From Allochromatium palmeri (GTDB lineage Bacteria; Pseudomonadota; Gammaproteobacteria; Chromatiales; Chromatiaceae), in contig NZ_WNKT01000003.1 of the NCBI RefSeq assembly GCF_009720725.1, forward strand, positions 62,001 to 126,000: DNA of 64,000 nt, in the 5' to 3' direction. Below the pieces are notes generated by a model that saw nothing but the letters and a program-made list of their open reading frames with translations, was not told where the DNA came from and did not search any database. Shown here piece by piece: positions 47,532-57,763 of the stretch. Position numbers and translations under genes: made by a program. The first letter of the stretch is position 1, and each line of letters opens with the position of its first letter.

Positions 47532-48103
47532 GCACTGGCAAGGTCTCGGGCTTCACGCTGATCCTGGTCGTGATCGCACTGCTGGCACTCGCTGCCGACG
47601 CGCTGGCGCGTACCTCGAGGTTCAACGTCGAGCAGGCCCAGACGCGGGAGCAGGCGGGACAGATCCTCATGAGTGCCAACATCGGCTTTGATTTCAGCGA
47701 GCCGGTGCTGGAGGCGCTCGATCATGGCGTGCCCCTGACCCTTGTCGTTCATGTCCAGGTGCGTCGCACCAAGGCCTGGATGTGGGAGGACAGTCTGGTC
47801 GATGAGCAATGGCGCTATGCCATCCGCTATCGGCCGCTCTCCGAACGCTACGAGGTCTATCGGCTGCCGGGCAGTGAAGGGCGTGACTTCGTTACCCGCG
47901 ATGCGGCCATTCGCGCCCTGGGCGAACTCACCGACCAGACGCTCATTAGCCGCGCTCGGCTCGACCCGGACGCGGACTATGAGCTCCAGATCAAGGTCTT
48001 CCTGGACATCGAGGAACTGCCCCTGCCTCTGCGTCCCATGGCGTATCTGACGCCCTCCTGGAAGCTGTCGAGCGGTTGGACGAAGTGGCCCCTAAACCAC
48101 TGA
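47528..48103 (+). CDS. DUF4390 protein
   Basis: A 191-residue protein with an N-terminal hydrophobic segment (GFTLILVVIALLALAADALA), probably a signal peptide or anchor. The DUF4390 body follows: ANIGFDFSEPVLEALDHGVPLTLVVHVQVRRTKAWMWEDSL, WRYAIRYRPLSERYEVYRL, and YELQIKVFLDIEELPLPLRPMAYLTPSWKLSSGW. Function unknown. Members usually lie just before an NtrY-like kinase gene, as here, and may be its envelope partner. It overlaps both neighbours. Confidence 0.88.
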   Translation: MSTGKVSGFTLILVVIALLALAADALARTSRFNVEQAQTREQAGQILMSANIGFDFSEPVLEALDHGVPLTLVVHVQVRRTKAWMWEDSLVDEQWRYAIRYRPLSERYEVYRLPGSEGRDFVTRDAAIRALGELTDQTLISRARLDPDADYELQIKVFLDIEELPLPLRPMAYLTPSWKLSSGWTKWPLNH

Positions 48104-50289
48104 ACTGGCATCGCGGACTGGGAACCCTGCCGGTCGCACTCCTGATCCTCGGACTCTTCGTGGTGCTCGTGCTGATGCGCGATGCGGTGGAGAACTCCGA
48201 GACGCTCAGCCGCGCCTTTCTGCCGCTGCTGTCAGTGGTACTGGCCGGGCTGGCGGTGCTGGCGGTGCTGGTGGTCGTCAACATCGTCAAGCTGGTGCGC
48301 CGCTATCGGCGTCAGGCCGCCGGCTCGCGTCTGACAGCGCGCATCGTGGTACTGTTTTCGCTCATCTCCCTGCTGCCGGTGGGCGCGGTCTATTATTTCT
48401 CGCTCGGCTTTCTGCTGCGCGGCATCGATAGCTGGTTCGATGTCGAGATCGGACGCGCCATGCAGGATGCGCTGGTGCTCAATCAGGCCTCGCTCGACCT
48501 CAATCAGCGACTGCTGGTCAAGATCAGCGAGCAACTGCTGGCCGGGATCGAGGATCGCTCGGCTACGGCCATCGCGCTCAGTCTCAACGATCTGCGCCGC
48601 CGCGCCGGGGCCATCGAGTTGACCGTCTATGGCGCCAGCGGTCAGGTACTGGGTACGGCCAACGAGGATCCAACCCAGTTGGTACCGAATCAGGCCGAAC
48701 GCGAGATCCATCAGAGCGCCCGCGCCGGCACGAACTATGTCGGGCTGGAGAGCAGACAGGGCAACGAGCTGGTCGTGCGCACCCTGGTCCAGGATCCGCG
48801 CGGGCGTCCCATGCTGATGCAGGCGATCTTTCCGACCTCGGCGCGCATCAGCGAGCTGTCCGAACGGCTGGAAGATGCCTACAACCGCTATACCGAGCTG
48901 GCCTATCTGCGCCAATCGCTCAAGCTGAGTTTCTCGCTCACACTGTCGCTGGTGCTCGCGTTCGGACTCATGGCGGCACTCATTGCGGCCTTCCACACCG
49001 CGCGCCGGCTGGTCGCGCCCATCGCCGACATTGCGCGCGCCACGCGCTCGATCTCCGATGGTGACTACGAGCAGCAGATCACCCTGCCCCGTCACGACGA
49101 CGAGCTGACCTTTCTGGTCGCCTCCTTCAACGCCATGTCACGCCGGATTGCCAAGGCGCGCGACGCGGCGACGCGCAGCAGGCAGGCGGTCGAGACGCAG
49201 CGCAACTATCTGGAGACCATCCTCGGGCGTCTGTCCTCGGGCGTGGTGGCCTTCGACGAGGCGCAGCGACTGCGCACCGCCAATCCGGCCGCACTCCTGA
49301 TCCTGGCGCTCGATCTCGACGAGGATCCGGAACCCGTCACACTCGAACGCCTGGAGCGCACTAATCCCTGGCTCACACCCTGGACCGAGACCGTGCGCCG
49401 CCATCTCGCCGAGGCCCAGCCCTGGCGCGCGGAGGTCACACTGCAACGCGACGAGACCAGCCAGACGCTCATGTGCCGTGGCAGCCCGCTGCCCCTGCCC
49501 GATGCCACTCAGCGCGGCCATGTCGTGGTCTTCGACGATATCAGCTCGCTGATCGTCGCCCAGCGCAACGCCGCCTGGGCCGAGGTGGCGCGCCGGCTCG
49601 CGCACGAGATCAAGAATCCGCTCACCCCCATCCAGCTCTCGGCCGAGCGTCTGCGTCACAAGCTGCTGGCCAAGGCTGATGAGAACGACGCGCGCCTCAT
49701 CGAGCGCGCTACCGGCACCATCATCCAGCAGGTCGAAGCCATGAAGACGATGGTCAACGACTTCTCGGACTACGCCAAGAGTCCCACACTCAAAGCCGAG
49801 CCGCTGGTCTTCGATCAGCTCGCACGCGAGGTGCTGGATCTTTATCGCAGCGCGGGCGTGCCGGCGCTCAGGATCGCGCTCGGCGCGCCCGAGATTCAAG
49901 TCCGGGGCGATCCCTTGCGACTACGGCAGGTCATCCACAATCTGATCAAGAACGCTCAGGAAGCCCTTGAGGGGTGCGCCAACGCCGAAATCGGCGTAAG
50001 CACCGAACTCGTCCAGGCTGAGGATACGCCCTGTCTGCAATTCCTGGTGGCCGACAATGGTCCGGGGTTTGCTCCCCAGTTGCTCGACCGGCTTTTTGAG
50101 CCCTATGTCACCACGAAAGCCAAGGGCACGGGCTTGGGTCTGGCGATCGTCAAGAAGATAATCGAGGAACATGGCGGTATGATCGGGGTCGAGAATCGCA
50201 ATTCCGGCGCCTTGATCAGGGTCCGAATACCAGTTTGGCAAGCGACCGCTACGGCGGTCCACGGTCGGGAGCAATACAAACCACTATGA
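48076..50289 (+). CDS. NtrY-like membrane sensor histidine kinase
   Basis: Up to 737 residues. Membrane segments lie near residues 15-35, 45-70, 88-110 and 285-310, with a ~170-residue periplasmic loop between the last two. A HAMP domain (RRLVAPIADIARATRSISDGDYEQQ), a PAS domain, the H-box LAHEIKNPLTPIQLSAERL, the N-box NLIKNAQEAL, and G-boxes DNGPGFAPQ and GTGLGLAIVKKI follow. This layout is that of NtrY, a sensor linked to nitrogen or redox/envelope control. The TTG at 48076 or GTG at 48085 could be the start; both overlap DUF4390. It overlaps its response regulator gene by 4 bp. Confidence 0.9.
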   Translation: MDEVAPKPLNWHRGLGTLPVALLILGLFVVLVLMRDAVENSETLSRAFLPLLSVVLAGLAVLAVLVVVNIVKLVRRYRRQAAGSRLTARIVVLFSLISLLPVGAVYYFSLGFLLRGIDSWFDVEIGRAMQDALVLNQASLDLNQRLLVKISEQLLAGIEDRSATAIALSLNDLRRRAGAIELTVYGASGQVLGTANEDPTQLVPNQAEREIHQSARAGTNYVGLESRQGNELVVRTLVQDPRGRPMLMQAIFPTSARISELSERLEDAYNRYTELAYLRQSLKLSFSLTLSLVLAFGLMAALIAAFHTARRLVAPIADIARATRSISDGDYEQQITLPRHDDELTFLVASFNAMSRRIAKARDAATRSRQAVETQRNYLETILGRLSSGVVAFDEAQRLRTANPAALLILALDLDEDPEPVTLERLERTNPWLTPWTETVRRHLAEAQPWRAEVTLQRDETSQTLMCRGSPLPLPDATQRGHVVVFDDISSLIVAQRNAAWAEVARRLAHEIKNPLTPIQLSAERLRHKLLAKADENDARLIERATGTIIQQVEAMKTMVNDFSDYAKSPTLKAEPLVFDQLAREVLDLYRSAGVPALRIALGAPEIQVRGDPLRLRQVIHNLIKNAQEALEGCANAEIGVSTELVQAEDTPCLQFLVADNGPGFAPQLLDRLFEPYVTTKAKGTGLGLAIVKKIIEEHGGMIGVENRNSGALIRVRIPVWQATATAVHGREQYKPL

Positions 50290-51653
50290 GCGCAACCCAT
50301 ATCCTGGTCGTCGACGACGAACCCGACATTCGCGGCTTGGTTAAAGAAATCCTCGAGGACGAGGGTTATGCCGTCGCTGTGGCTGAGAACGGCGAGGCCG
50401 CGCGTCACGCCCTGCGTGATCGACGGCCCGATCTGATCCTGCTCGATATCTGGATGCCGGATATCGACGGCATCTCGCTGCTCAAGGAGTGGGCCGAGGA
50501 TGATGAGCTGCCCTGTCCGGTGATCATGATGTCCGGTCACGGCACCGTGGAGACGGCGGTCGAGGCCACACGCCTGGGCGCCTATGACTTTCTCGAAAAG
50601 CCGCTGTCCATGGCCAAGCTCTTGCTGACCCTGGAACGCGCCCTGGAGGCCGACAAGCTCCAGCAGGAGAACATCGGACTCAAGCGCCGCGCGCCCCAGG
50701 TCCATGAACCGGTCGGACGCAGTGCGGTCATGCAGCGTCTGCGCGAGCAAGTCAAACGCATCGCCCAGCACGATACCTGGGTGCTCATCACCGGCGAGGC
50801 CGGCAGCGGACGCGAGACCTTCGCGCGCTATCTGCACTCACAGAGCGCGCGCCGAGAGCGCCCCTTCATCGATCTGAGCGTCTCCGCGCTGGCCGGCGGC
50901 AATGCCGCGCGCGAGCTGTTCGGGGTCGAAGAAGGTGAGCACACCCACTATGGCAGTCTGGAGAAGGCCGCCGGCGGCACGCTGCTGCTCGACGAAGTGG
51001 CCGACATGGAGTGGGAGGCGCAATCCAAGCTGCTTGGGGCGCTCGACAGCGGATCGTTTCTACGTGTCGGCGGTAGCGAGCCGGTGCGCATCGATGTGCG
51101 TATCGTCGCCATCACGCAGCGCAATCTGGAAGAGGAAGTCCGCGCCGGACGCTTCCGCGAGGATCTGTTCTATCACCTCAACGTGGTGCCGCTCAACATC
51201 CCGCCGCTCGAAGAACATGCCGAGGATGTGCCTGATCTGCTGAACTTCTATCTCGATTATTTCGCCACCCACGAGAAGCTGCCCTATCGGCGTTTCAGCG
51301 TCGGTGCTCAGAACTTTCTGCGCAACTACGGCTGGCCGGGCAATGTGCGCGAACTCAAGAATCTGGTCCAGCGCGTGCTGATCCTGGGCGCAGGCGATGA
51401 AATCAGCCAGAAAGAGGTCGAGAGCGCGCTCGGCGCGCCGCCGCCGGTCCAGGTCCAGACGCTCGACGGTCTGGTGTCCTTCGATCAGCCACTGCGTCAG
51501 GCGCGTGAGCAGTTCGAGAAAGCTTATCTCGACTATCAGCTCGAAAAGCACCAGGGCAACGTCAGCAAGATGGCCAAGGAGGCCGGGATGGAGCGCACCC
51601 ATCTCTATCGCAAGCTGCGCTCGCTCGGCATCGAGATCAAGGAACGACGATGA
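50286..51653 (+). CDS. NtrX-like response regulator with degenerate AAA domain
   Basis: A 455-residue regulator: REC domain (residues 1-120; VDDEPDIRG, phospho-acceptor Asp in [18 protein letters not shown]), AAA domain (about 140-370), and a Fis-type helix-turn-helix ([26 protein letters not shown]). Walker A reads [10 protein letters not shown], with Arg in place of the usual Lys. The sigma-54 contact loop GAFTGA is missing, the region reading [29 protein letters not shown]. It therefore probably does not activate sigma-54 and acts by DNA binding alone, as known for some NtrX proteins. It is coupled to its kinase. Confidence 0.9.
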   Translation: MSATHILVVDDEPDIRGLVKEILEDEGYAVAVAENGEAARHALRDRRPDLILLDIWMPDIDGISLLKEWAEDDELPCPVIMMSGHGTVETAVEATRLGAYDFLEKPLSMAKLLLTLERALEADKLQQENIGLKRRAPQVHEPVGRSAVMQRLREQVKRIAQHDTWVLITGEAGSGRETFARYLHSQSARRERPFIDLSVSALAGGNAARELFGVEEGEHTHYGSLEKAAGGTLLLDEVADMEWEAQSKLLGALDSGSFLRVGGSEPVRIDVRIVAITQRNLEEEVRAGRFREDLFYHLNVVPLNIPPLEEHAEDVPDLLNFYLDYFATHEKLPYRRFSVGAQNFLRNYGWPGNVRELKNLVQRVLILGAGDEISQKEVESALGAPPPVQVQTLDGLVSFDQPLRQAREQFEKAYLDYQLEKHQGNVSKMAKEAGMERTHLYRKLRSLGIEIKERR

Positions 51654-51675
51654 ACCCCTGGAAGCGAGCGGTTAT

Positions 51676-53049
51676 ATGAAAATCATCATCCTCGGTGCCG
51701 GTCAGGTCGGTTCCTCGGTGGCGGCCAATCTGGTCAGTGAGGCCAACGACATCACGGTGGTCGATCAGGACGCTGATCTTCTGCGTGATTTGCAGGACCG
51801 CTTCGATCTGCGCACGGTGCAGGGCCATGGCGCCCATCCAGACGTGCTCGTGCGCGCGGGCGCTGAGGACGCTGACATGATCATCGCGGTCACCAACAGC
51901 GACGAAACCAATATGGTCGCCTGTCAGGTGGCCTATACGCTGTTTCACACCCCGACCAAGATCGCGCGGGTGCGCGCCCAGAGCTTTCTCGATCAACCCA
52001 AGCTCTTCGGGAGCGAAGCACTGCCGATCGATGTCGCCATCAGTCCCGAGGCGCTGGTCACCGACTATATTCTGCGTCTGATCGAAAATCCGGGCACGCT
52101 CCAGGTGCTCGATTTTGCCAGCGGGCGCATCCGGCTGGTGGCGGTGCGCGCCTTCCATGGCGGGCCGCTGGTCGGTCAGGAGCTGCGGGCGCTCCATGAG
52201 CACATGCCGCATGTGAAAGCGCGCGTGGCGGCCATTTATCGTCAGGATCACGCCATCCAGCCCGAGGGCGACACCCGCATCGAGGTCGACGATGAGGTGT
52301 TCTTCGTCGCGGCGCCGGCGCATATTCGCACCGTGATGGGCGAGCTGCGCCGGCTCGATCCGTCCTACAAGCGGCTGATCATTGCCGGCGGCGGCAACAT
52401 CGGCATGCGTCTGGCCAAGGCGCTGGAGCCGAACTACCGCGTCAAGCTCATCGAGCGCAATCTCAAGCGCTGCAAACAGATCGCCGAGGATCTGGAGCGC
52501 ACCATCGTGCTGCATGGTGACGCGGCCGATCAGGAGTTGCTGCTGGAGGAGAACATCGAGAACACCGATGTTTTCTGTGCCGTCACTAATGACGATGAGG
52601 CCAACATCATCTCGGCGATGCTGGCCAAGCGGCTCGGGGCGCGTAAGGTGATGGCGCTCATCAACCGCCCGTCCTATGTCGATCTGGTGCAGTCAGGCGC
52701 CATTGATATCGCCATCTCGCCCCAGCAGGCCACCATCGGCAGTCTGCTCAAGCATGTACGTCGTGGCGACGTGGTCATGGTGCACTCACTGCGCCGTGGC
52801 GCAGCTGAGGCCATCGAGGCCATCGCCCACGGCGATCCGACCTCCAGCAAGGTCGTCGGGCGACGGATCTCGGAGCTGAAGCTGCCCAAGGGGACGATCA
52901 TCGGCGCCCTGGTGCGCGGCGACGATGTGCTGATCGCGCATGGCGAGACCCTCATTGATTCTGAGGATCATGTCATCCTTTTTCTGCAGGACAAGCGCCG
53001 CATTCAGGAGGTCGAACGGCTGTTCCAGGTCGGCGTGACCTTTCTATGA
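51676..53049 (+). CDS. trkA: Trk system potassium uptake protein TrkA
   Basis: A 457-residue cytoplasmic regulator with two NAD(H)-binding RCK_N domains ([17 protein letters not shown] and [18 protein letters not shown]), each followed by an RCK_C domain. It gates the TrkH channel encoded by the next gene, which it overlaps by 4 bp (ATGA). The ATG at 51676 lies 22 bp after the NtrX-like gene; the longer open frame upstream is that gene read out of phase. Confidence 0.96.
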   Translation: MKIIILGAGQVGSSVAANLVSEANDITVVDQDADLLRDLQDRFDLRTVQGHGAHPDVLVRAGAEDADMIIAVTNSDETNMVACQVAYTLFHTPTKIARVRAQSFLDQPKLFGSEALPIDVAISPEALVTDYILRLIENPGTLQVLDFASGRIRLVAVRAFHGGPLVGQELRALHEHMPHVKARVAAIYRQDHAIQPEGDTRIEVDDEVFFVAAPAHIRTVMGELRRLDPSYKRLIIAGGGNIGMRLAKALEPNYRVKLIERNLKRCKQIAEDLERTIVLHGDAADQELLLEENIENTDVFCAVTNDDEANIISAMLAKRLGARKVMALINRPSYVDLVQSGAIDIAISPQQATIGSLLKHVRRGDVVMVHSLRRGAAEAIEAIAHGDPTSSKVVGRRISELKLPKGTIIGALVRGDDVLIAHGETLIDSEDHVILFLQDKRRIQEVERLFQVGVTFL

Positions 53050-54497
53050 AGTTCGGCGCGGTTCAGAAGGTTCTGGGGCTGCTGCTGGCCATCTTCAGCT
53101 TCAGCATGCTGCCGCCGGTGGTTGTCTCGCTGATCTACGACGAGGGCGGCACCTGGCCCTTTCTGGCGGCCTTCGGGCTGACCCTCGGTCTGGGGCTGCT
53201 GATCTTTCTGCCGGTGTCCCGCTCGCGCGAGGTGCTGCGGGTGCGCGACGGCTTTCTGGTGGTGGTGCTGTTCTGGACCGTGCTGGGACTGGCCGGCGCC
53301 CTGCCCTTCTGGTTAGCGCCCAACCCAGCCGTTTCGGCCACGGACGCGGTCTTCGAATCGATCTCGGGGCTGACGACCACTGGAGCCACGGTCATCATCG
53401 GCCTGGACTATTTACCCAAGTCGATACTCTTCTACCGCCAGCAACTCCAGTGGCTCGGCGGCATGGGTATCATCGTGCTGGCCGTGGCGGTGCTGCCGAT
53501 GCTCGGGATCGGTGGGATGCAGTTGTTTCGCGCCGAGATGCCCGGCCCGATGAAGGATTCCAAGCTCACGCCACGCATCACCGAGACGGCCAAGGCACTG
53601 TGGTATATCTATCTGTGGATGACGATCGCCTGTGCGCTCGCCTACTGGTGGGCGGGGATGACGGTTTTCGATGCCATCGGGCACGCCTTCTCAACCGTGG
53701 CCATCGGCGGTTTTTCGACCCATGATCAGAGCATCGGCTACTTCGACAGCACCGCCATCGAGTTGATTGCCGTGGCCTTCATGGTGCTGGCCGGCATGAG
53801 TTTTACGCTGCACTTCATGGTCGTGCGGCGTCAGGATCCGCGTATTTATTTCCAGGACAGTGAATTCCGGCTCTATCTGCTCGTGCTCGGCGTCGTCATC
53901 GCGATCACGACGCTGGCGCTCTATGAGAGCCAGACCTACGCGACCTGGTGGGACTCTTTCATCAAGGGGATGTTCCAGGCCGTCTCAATCAGCACCACGA
54001 CCGGTTTTGCGACCGCCGAGTTCTATCTGTGGCCGCCTTTTATCCAGATCCTGCTGTTGTTGGCGAGCTTTGTTGGCGGCTGTGCCGGTTCCACCGGCGG
54101 CGGAATCAAGGTCATCCGTTTTCTGCTGCTCATCAAGCAGGGCGTGCGCGAGATCAGCCGCTTGATCCATCCCAACGCCCAGATTCCGGTGCGCATCGGC
54201 GGCAAGACAGTCGATCATCGCGTGGTCGATGCGGTCTGGGGCTTCTTCTCGCTCTATGTGGCGAGCTTCATCCTGATGTATCTGATGCTCGCCGCGACCG
54301 GGCTGGATTTGGTGACGGCGTTTTCGGCGGTGGCGGCCTGTATCAACAACCTGGGTCCGGGCTTGGCTGTGGTCGGTCCGCATTACGCGGATCTCAATGA
54401 CACGGCCAAATGGATTCTCTGCTTCGCCATGCTGCTCGGGCGGCTGGAAATCTTCACGCTGCTGGTGTTGCTGTCACCGGCGTTCTGGCAGCGCTGA
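53046..54497 (+). CDS. trkH: Trk system potassium channel TrkH
   Basis: A 483-residue membrane protein with about ten to twelve hydrophobic segments and four pore-loop repeats bearing filter-like sequences ([31 protein letters not shown]). Imports K+ in complex with TrkA. The two genes follow the NtrYX-like pair; the same ntrYX-trkAH linkage is known in other proteobacteria. Ends 90 bp before the toxin-antitoxin pair. Confidence 0.96.
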   Translation: MKFGAVQKVLGLLLAIFSFSMLPPVVVSLIYDEGGTWPFLAAFGLTLGLGLLIFLPVSRSREVLRVRDGFLVVVLFWTVLGLAGALPFWLAPNPAVSATDAVFESISGLTTTGATVIIGLDYLPKSILFYRQQLQWLGGMGIIVLAVAVLPMLGIGGMQLFRAEMPGPMKDSKLTPRITETAKALWYIYLWMTIACALAYWWAGMTVFDAIGHAFSTVAIGGFSTHDQSIGYFDSTAIELIAVAFMVLAGMSFTLHFMVVRRQDPRIYFQDSEFRLYLLVLGVVIAITTLALYESQTYATWWDSFIKGMFQAVSISTTTGFATAEFYLWPPFIQILLLLASFVGGCAGSTGGGIKVIRFLLLIKQGVREISRLIHPNAQIPVRIGGKTVDHRVVDAVWGFFSLYVASFILMYLMLAATGLDLVTAFSAVAACINNLGPGLAVVGPHYADLNDTAKWILCFAMLLGRLEIFTLLVLLSPAFWQR

Positions 54498-54587
54498 TTC
54501 CGGGTCGAGTGTCGCCGGCCGGCTCCTGATCATGCATGATTTCGTCATTTACACAAATCAACATCAAGCCCACAGGTGAAGATGACC

Positions 54588-54818
54588 ATGGCCAGCCCAC
54601 GCCTCGAACGTATCACTATCGAACCTGGAAAATGCGGTGGCAGCCCCTGCATTCGGGGGTATCGCCTTCGGGTCAGCGATGTTCTCGCCTTGCTCGGCTC
54701 CGGCGCGACCCATGCGGAGATTCTGGAGGATTACCCCTTTCTCGAAGAGGAGGATATTTTCGCGGCGCTTGAGTATGCGGCCATTCAAACCGGCCATCCG
54801 ATCCTGATCGCGGCATGA
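54588..54818 (+). CDS. DUF433 antitoxin-like protein
   Basis: A 76-residue protein with the DUF433 pattern: MASPRLERITIEPGKCGGSPCIRGYRLRVSDVLALLGSGATHAEILEDYPFLEEEDIFAALEYAA. The fold is a small helix-turn-helix related to VapB antitoxins. An upstream GTG (54576) and ATG (54582) are in frame; 54588 is best spaced from AGGTGA. It overlaps the PIN-domain gene by 4 bp, the classic antitoxin-first order. Confidence 0.85.
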   Translation: MASPRLERITIEPGKCGGSPCIRGYRLRVSDVLALLGSGATHAEILEDYPFLEEEDIFAALEYAAIQTGHPILIAA

Positions 54819-55147
54819 AACTCCTGGTCGACAATCAGTTGCCTGCGGCACTGGCGCGTTTTCTGGAGGAACGTGGCTTGGTCTGTCGCCATGTTTGCGA
54901 TCTTGGCCTGGACGCCAGCGATGACAGGGTGATCTGGGAGCTTGCCCAAGCCGAGCATTGGGTCATCGTCACCAAGGACGAAGACTTTACATTGCTCGCG
55001 AATCGTACCGGCCAGACCGCACCACAGGTCGTTTGGGTCAGAATCGGCAATTGCCGTAAAAGCGTTCTGTTGAACGCCTTTGACCAGGCACTCCCGGATC
55101 TGATCCGCCTTCTGGAAGAAGGTCGAACCGTGATCGAAATGCGCTGA
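54815..55147 (+). CDS. DUF5615 PIN-like toxin
   Basis: A 110-residue PIN-like (Mut7-C/DUF5615) protein with acidic residues in MKLLVDNQLP, LGLDASDDRVIW and VTKDEDF that would bind a metal ion for RNA cleavage. Almost always paired with DUF433. Ends 8 bp before the convergent mobB gene. Confidence 0.85.
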   Translation: MKLLVDNQLPAALARFLEERGLVCRHVCDLGLDASDDRVIWELAQAEHWVIVTKDEDFTLLANRTGQTAPQVVWVRIGNCRKSVLLNAFDQALPDLIRLLEEGRTVIEMR

Positions 55148-55155
55148 CAACCGGC

Positions 55156-55704
55156 TCATCCATGCGTGGATGACAGTCCGGCTCGCTTGAAAATGAATTC
55201 GACCAGCTCCGCGATATCATTCAGTGGCAGCACGGGCGGATGTGGCGTGACCGGCGGCGGATCGTCGCTGGCGAGTGCGATGATCTCTGGATCGTCCGGA
55301 TAGAGCGGCGGCTGACCCAGCGCGGCGCGATAGACCTCGATCTTGGGATAGCGGGCGTGCTTGAAGCCCTCGACCAGCACCAGATCGAGCCGGTCGCGCT
55401 CGAAGCGCGCCAGCATGGCGTCCAGATCGGGATCTTCGCCCTTGTGGTCGTTCTCGACCTGCAAGGCCCAACGCTCGCGCGAGGCGAGCAGGGTCTGGGC
55501 AGCTCCGGCGGCACGGATCTCGTAGCTGTCCTTGCCCGGACGATCCAGGTCGAAACTGTGGTGGGCATGTTTGAGATAGCCGACACGCAGTCCTTGCGCC
55601 TGAAGCGCGGCGACCAAACGTCGCAGGAGCGTCGTCTTGCCGCTGCCGCTGGGCGCGACAAAGCCGAGTACGGGGACATCGGGCCGGCTCGGGGACGTGA
55701 TCAT
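55156..55704 (-). CDS. mobB: Molybdopterin-guanine dinucleotide biosynthesis protein MobB
   Basis: A 182-residue P-loop GTPase (VLGFVAPSGSGKTTLLRRLV) that assists MobA in making the guanylyl molybdenum cofactor. Other motifs: YLKHAHHSFDLDRPGKDSYEIRAAGA, LVLVEGFKHARYPKIEV, and LPLNDIAELVEFI near the end. The gene overlaps tyrA by 4 bp, so it is translated with the aromatic amino acid genes although it has no clear link to them. Confidence 0.94.
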   Translation of the reverse strand: MITSPSRPDVPVLGFVAPSGSGKTTLLRRLVAALQAQGLRVGYLKHAHHSFDLDRPGKDSYEIRAAGAAQTLLASRERWALQVENDHKGEDPDLDAMLARFERDRLDLVLVEGFKHARYPKIEVYRAALGQPPLYPDDPEIIALASDDPPPVTPHPPVLPLNDIAELVEFIFKRAGLSSTHG

Positions 55705-56606
55705 CTTTGGCTGGAGGAACGCTCAGTGTCTTCGTGTACAGCACACGCCTGATCGACATAGCGATCGCGCGCGGCCTTGGCGCGGGCGAAGATCTCCAGC
55801 AGATGCTCGCCGTCGGCGTCGCGGATGCTCTCGGCCAGATCCGTCATCTCGACGCCAAAACGCGCCAGCATGGCGCTCAGCGCCTCGCGGTTGGCCAGAC
55901 AGATGTCGCGCCACATGACCGGATTGCTGGAGGCGATACGGGTGAAGTCGCGAAAGCCGCCGGCGGCATAGCGGAAGATCTCGTCGTTCTCGCGCATCCG
56001 CGCCAGCGCATCGACCAGCCCGAAGGCGAGCATGTGCGGCAGATGGCTGGTGGCGGCGAGCACTTCATCGTGATGGGCGACCGACATCTCAGTGACCTCG
56101 GCCCCGCACGCCTGCCACATCGCCGTCACCCGCGTCACGGCCTCGGGGTCGGTCTCGGCCAATGGGGTCAGGATCACGCGGCGATCCCGATAGAGCTTGG
56201 CGAAGGACGCTTCCACTCCACTGTGTTCGGTGCCGGCGATTGGATGTCCGGGGACCAGACGCTGTGGCACGCGACCGAAGACCGCGCGCGCATCCTCGAC
56301 CACACTGCACTTGACGCTGCCCCCATCGGTCACGATCGTCTCGGGTCGCAACTGATCGCGTATGGCCGCCAGCGTGCCGCGCATGGCCCCGAGCGGCACG
56401 GCCAGAAATACCATATCGGCTTCGCGCACCGCTTCGGCCGGGTTCTGGGTGATACGGTCGACCACGCCCAGTTCGAGTGCGCGCTCCAGATTGTCGAGCG
56501 AACGCCCACAGCCGACGATCTCGCCAACGGCGCCGGCAGCCCGCAGCGCACGCGCCAGCGAGCCGCCGATCAGTCCGACTCCGATGATCGCGAGCCGCTC
56601 GATCAT
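55701..56606 (-). CDS. tyrA: Prephenate/arogenate dehydrogenase
   Basis: A 301-residue enzyme of tyrosine synthesis. Rossmann motif GVGLIGGSLARALR at the N-terminus; VFLAVPLGA, the VTDGGSVK block, HPIAGTEHSGVEAS (catalytic His region) and SHLPHMLAFGLVD. No chorismate mutase domain, which is on PheA instead. Overlaps hisC upstream and mobB downstream by 4 bp each. In Pseudomonas the next gene is aroA; here it is not. Confidence 0.95.
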   Translation of the reverse strand: MIERLAIIGVGLIGGSLARALRAAGAVGEIVGCGRSLDNLERALELGVVDRITQNPAEAVREADMVFLAVPLGAMRGTLAAIRDQLRPETIVTDGGSVKCSVVEDARAVFGRVPQRLVPGHPIAGTEHSGVEASFAKLYRDRRVILTPLAETDPEAVTRVTAMWQACGAEVTEMSVAHHDEVLAATSHLPHMLAFGLVDALARMRENDEIFRYAAGGFRDFTRIASSNPVMWRDICLANREALSAMLARFGVEMTDLAESIRDADGEHLLEIFARAKAARDRYVDQACAVHEDTERSSSQR

Positions 56607-57715
56607 GACGCCAACACGTCCTCGAAGGCGGCGATGAAGCGCGCGTTCTCCGACTCCAATCCGATGCTGATGCGCAGATGGTTCGGCATCCCGTAGTTAC
56701 CGACCGGGCGCACGATGACACCACGCTTGAGCAGAGCTTCGTTGACGGGCGCGGCCGGGCGTCCGCAGTCGACCGTGACGAAGTTGCCGACCGAAGGGAT
56801 GTAGTCGAGTCCCAGACGCTTGAAGGCGCTGGTCAGTTGCTGCATTCCGGCGCGGTTCAGCTCGACTGAGGCGCGCACATGCTCGCGATCATTGATCGCC
56901 GCGATCGCCGCCGCCTGAGCCAGTGCATTAACGTTGAACGGCTGGCGCACCCGATTGAGCAGATCGGCGAGGCGCGGATCACTGAGCGCATAGCCCACAC
57001 GCAGTGACGCCAGACCATGAGCCTTGGAGAAGGTGCGGGTGACGATCAGATTGGGGAAGGTCTCGATCCAGTGGGTCGCGTCCGGGAAATCCGGCTCAGC
57101 GACGTATTCGGTATAGGCTTCGTCGACCACCACGATGCAGGTTTTGGGCAGCGAACCGATGAAGGACTTGAGCGATTCGGCGGCCAGCCAGGTGCCGGTC
57201 GGATTGTTGGGATTGGCAATCCAGACCACGCGGGTTTGTTCGTTGACCAGCCGCGCCATGGCGTCCAGGTCGTGTCCATAGTCACGCGCCTTGGCTACAC
57301 GCGCGGTCGCACCGACCGACTGAATGGCGATCGGATAGACCGCAAAGGCATGCTCGGAGAACACCGACTCGGTCCCAGGTTGCAGGAAGACGTGCGCGAT
57401 CAGATCCAGCACGTCGTTGGAGCCGTTGCCGATGGTCACCGCCATCGGCGAGAGACCGTGATACTCGGCCAGCACTCGGCGCAGCTCGAAACCGCCGCCA
57501 TCGGGATAACGGCCCAGCTCGGCGAGCACGGTATCCATGGCCGCACGCGCGCGCGATCCCGGACCTAGGGGATTTTCGTTCGAGGCCAGCTTGACCGAAT
57601 CGCTGATGCCCAGCTCGCGCTCCAGCTCGGAGACCGGCTTACCGGGAACATAGGGCGTGAGTCCGGCGATCCAGGGAGCGGCCAGTGACAGAAAGGGGTT
57701 TTCAGCTTGACTCAT
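56603..57715 (-). CDS. hisC: Histidinol-phosphate/aromatic aminotransferase HisC
   Basis: A 370-residue class-I/II PLP aminotransferase. Motifs: LASNENPLGPG, GNGSNDVLDLIAHVFLQPG, WIANPNNPTGTW, VVVDEAYTEY, and the PLP lysine in RTFSKAHGLASLRVGY. Placed between pheA and tyrA, it probably serves in phenylalanine/tyrosine synthesis as well as, or rather than, histidine synthesis. 48 bp separate it from pheA. Confidence 0.94.
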   Translation of the reverse strand: MSQAENPFLSLAAPWIAGLTPYVPGKPVSELERELGISDSVKLASNENPLGPGSRARAAMDTVLAELGRYPDGGGFELRRVLAEYHGLSPMAVTIGNGSNDVLDLIAHVFLQPGTESVFSEHAFAVYPIAIQSVGATARVAKARDYGHDLDAMARLVNEQTRVVWIANPNNPTGTWLAAESLKSFIGSLPKTCIVVVDEAYTEYVAEPDFPDATHWIETFPNLIVTRTFSKAHGLASLRVGYALSDPRLADLLNRVRQPFNVNALAQAAAIAAINDREHVRASVELNRAGMQQLTSAFKRLGLDYIPSVGNFVTVDCGRPAAPVNEALLKRGVIVRPVGNYGMPNHLRISIGLESENARFIAAFEDVLAS

Positions 57716-57763
57716 GGGGTATATCCAACAATACGTTCAATAGCGATAACGACGCGCGCGACC

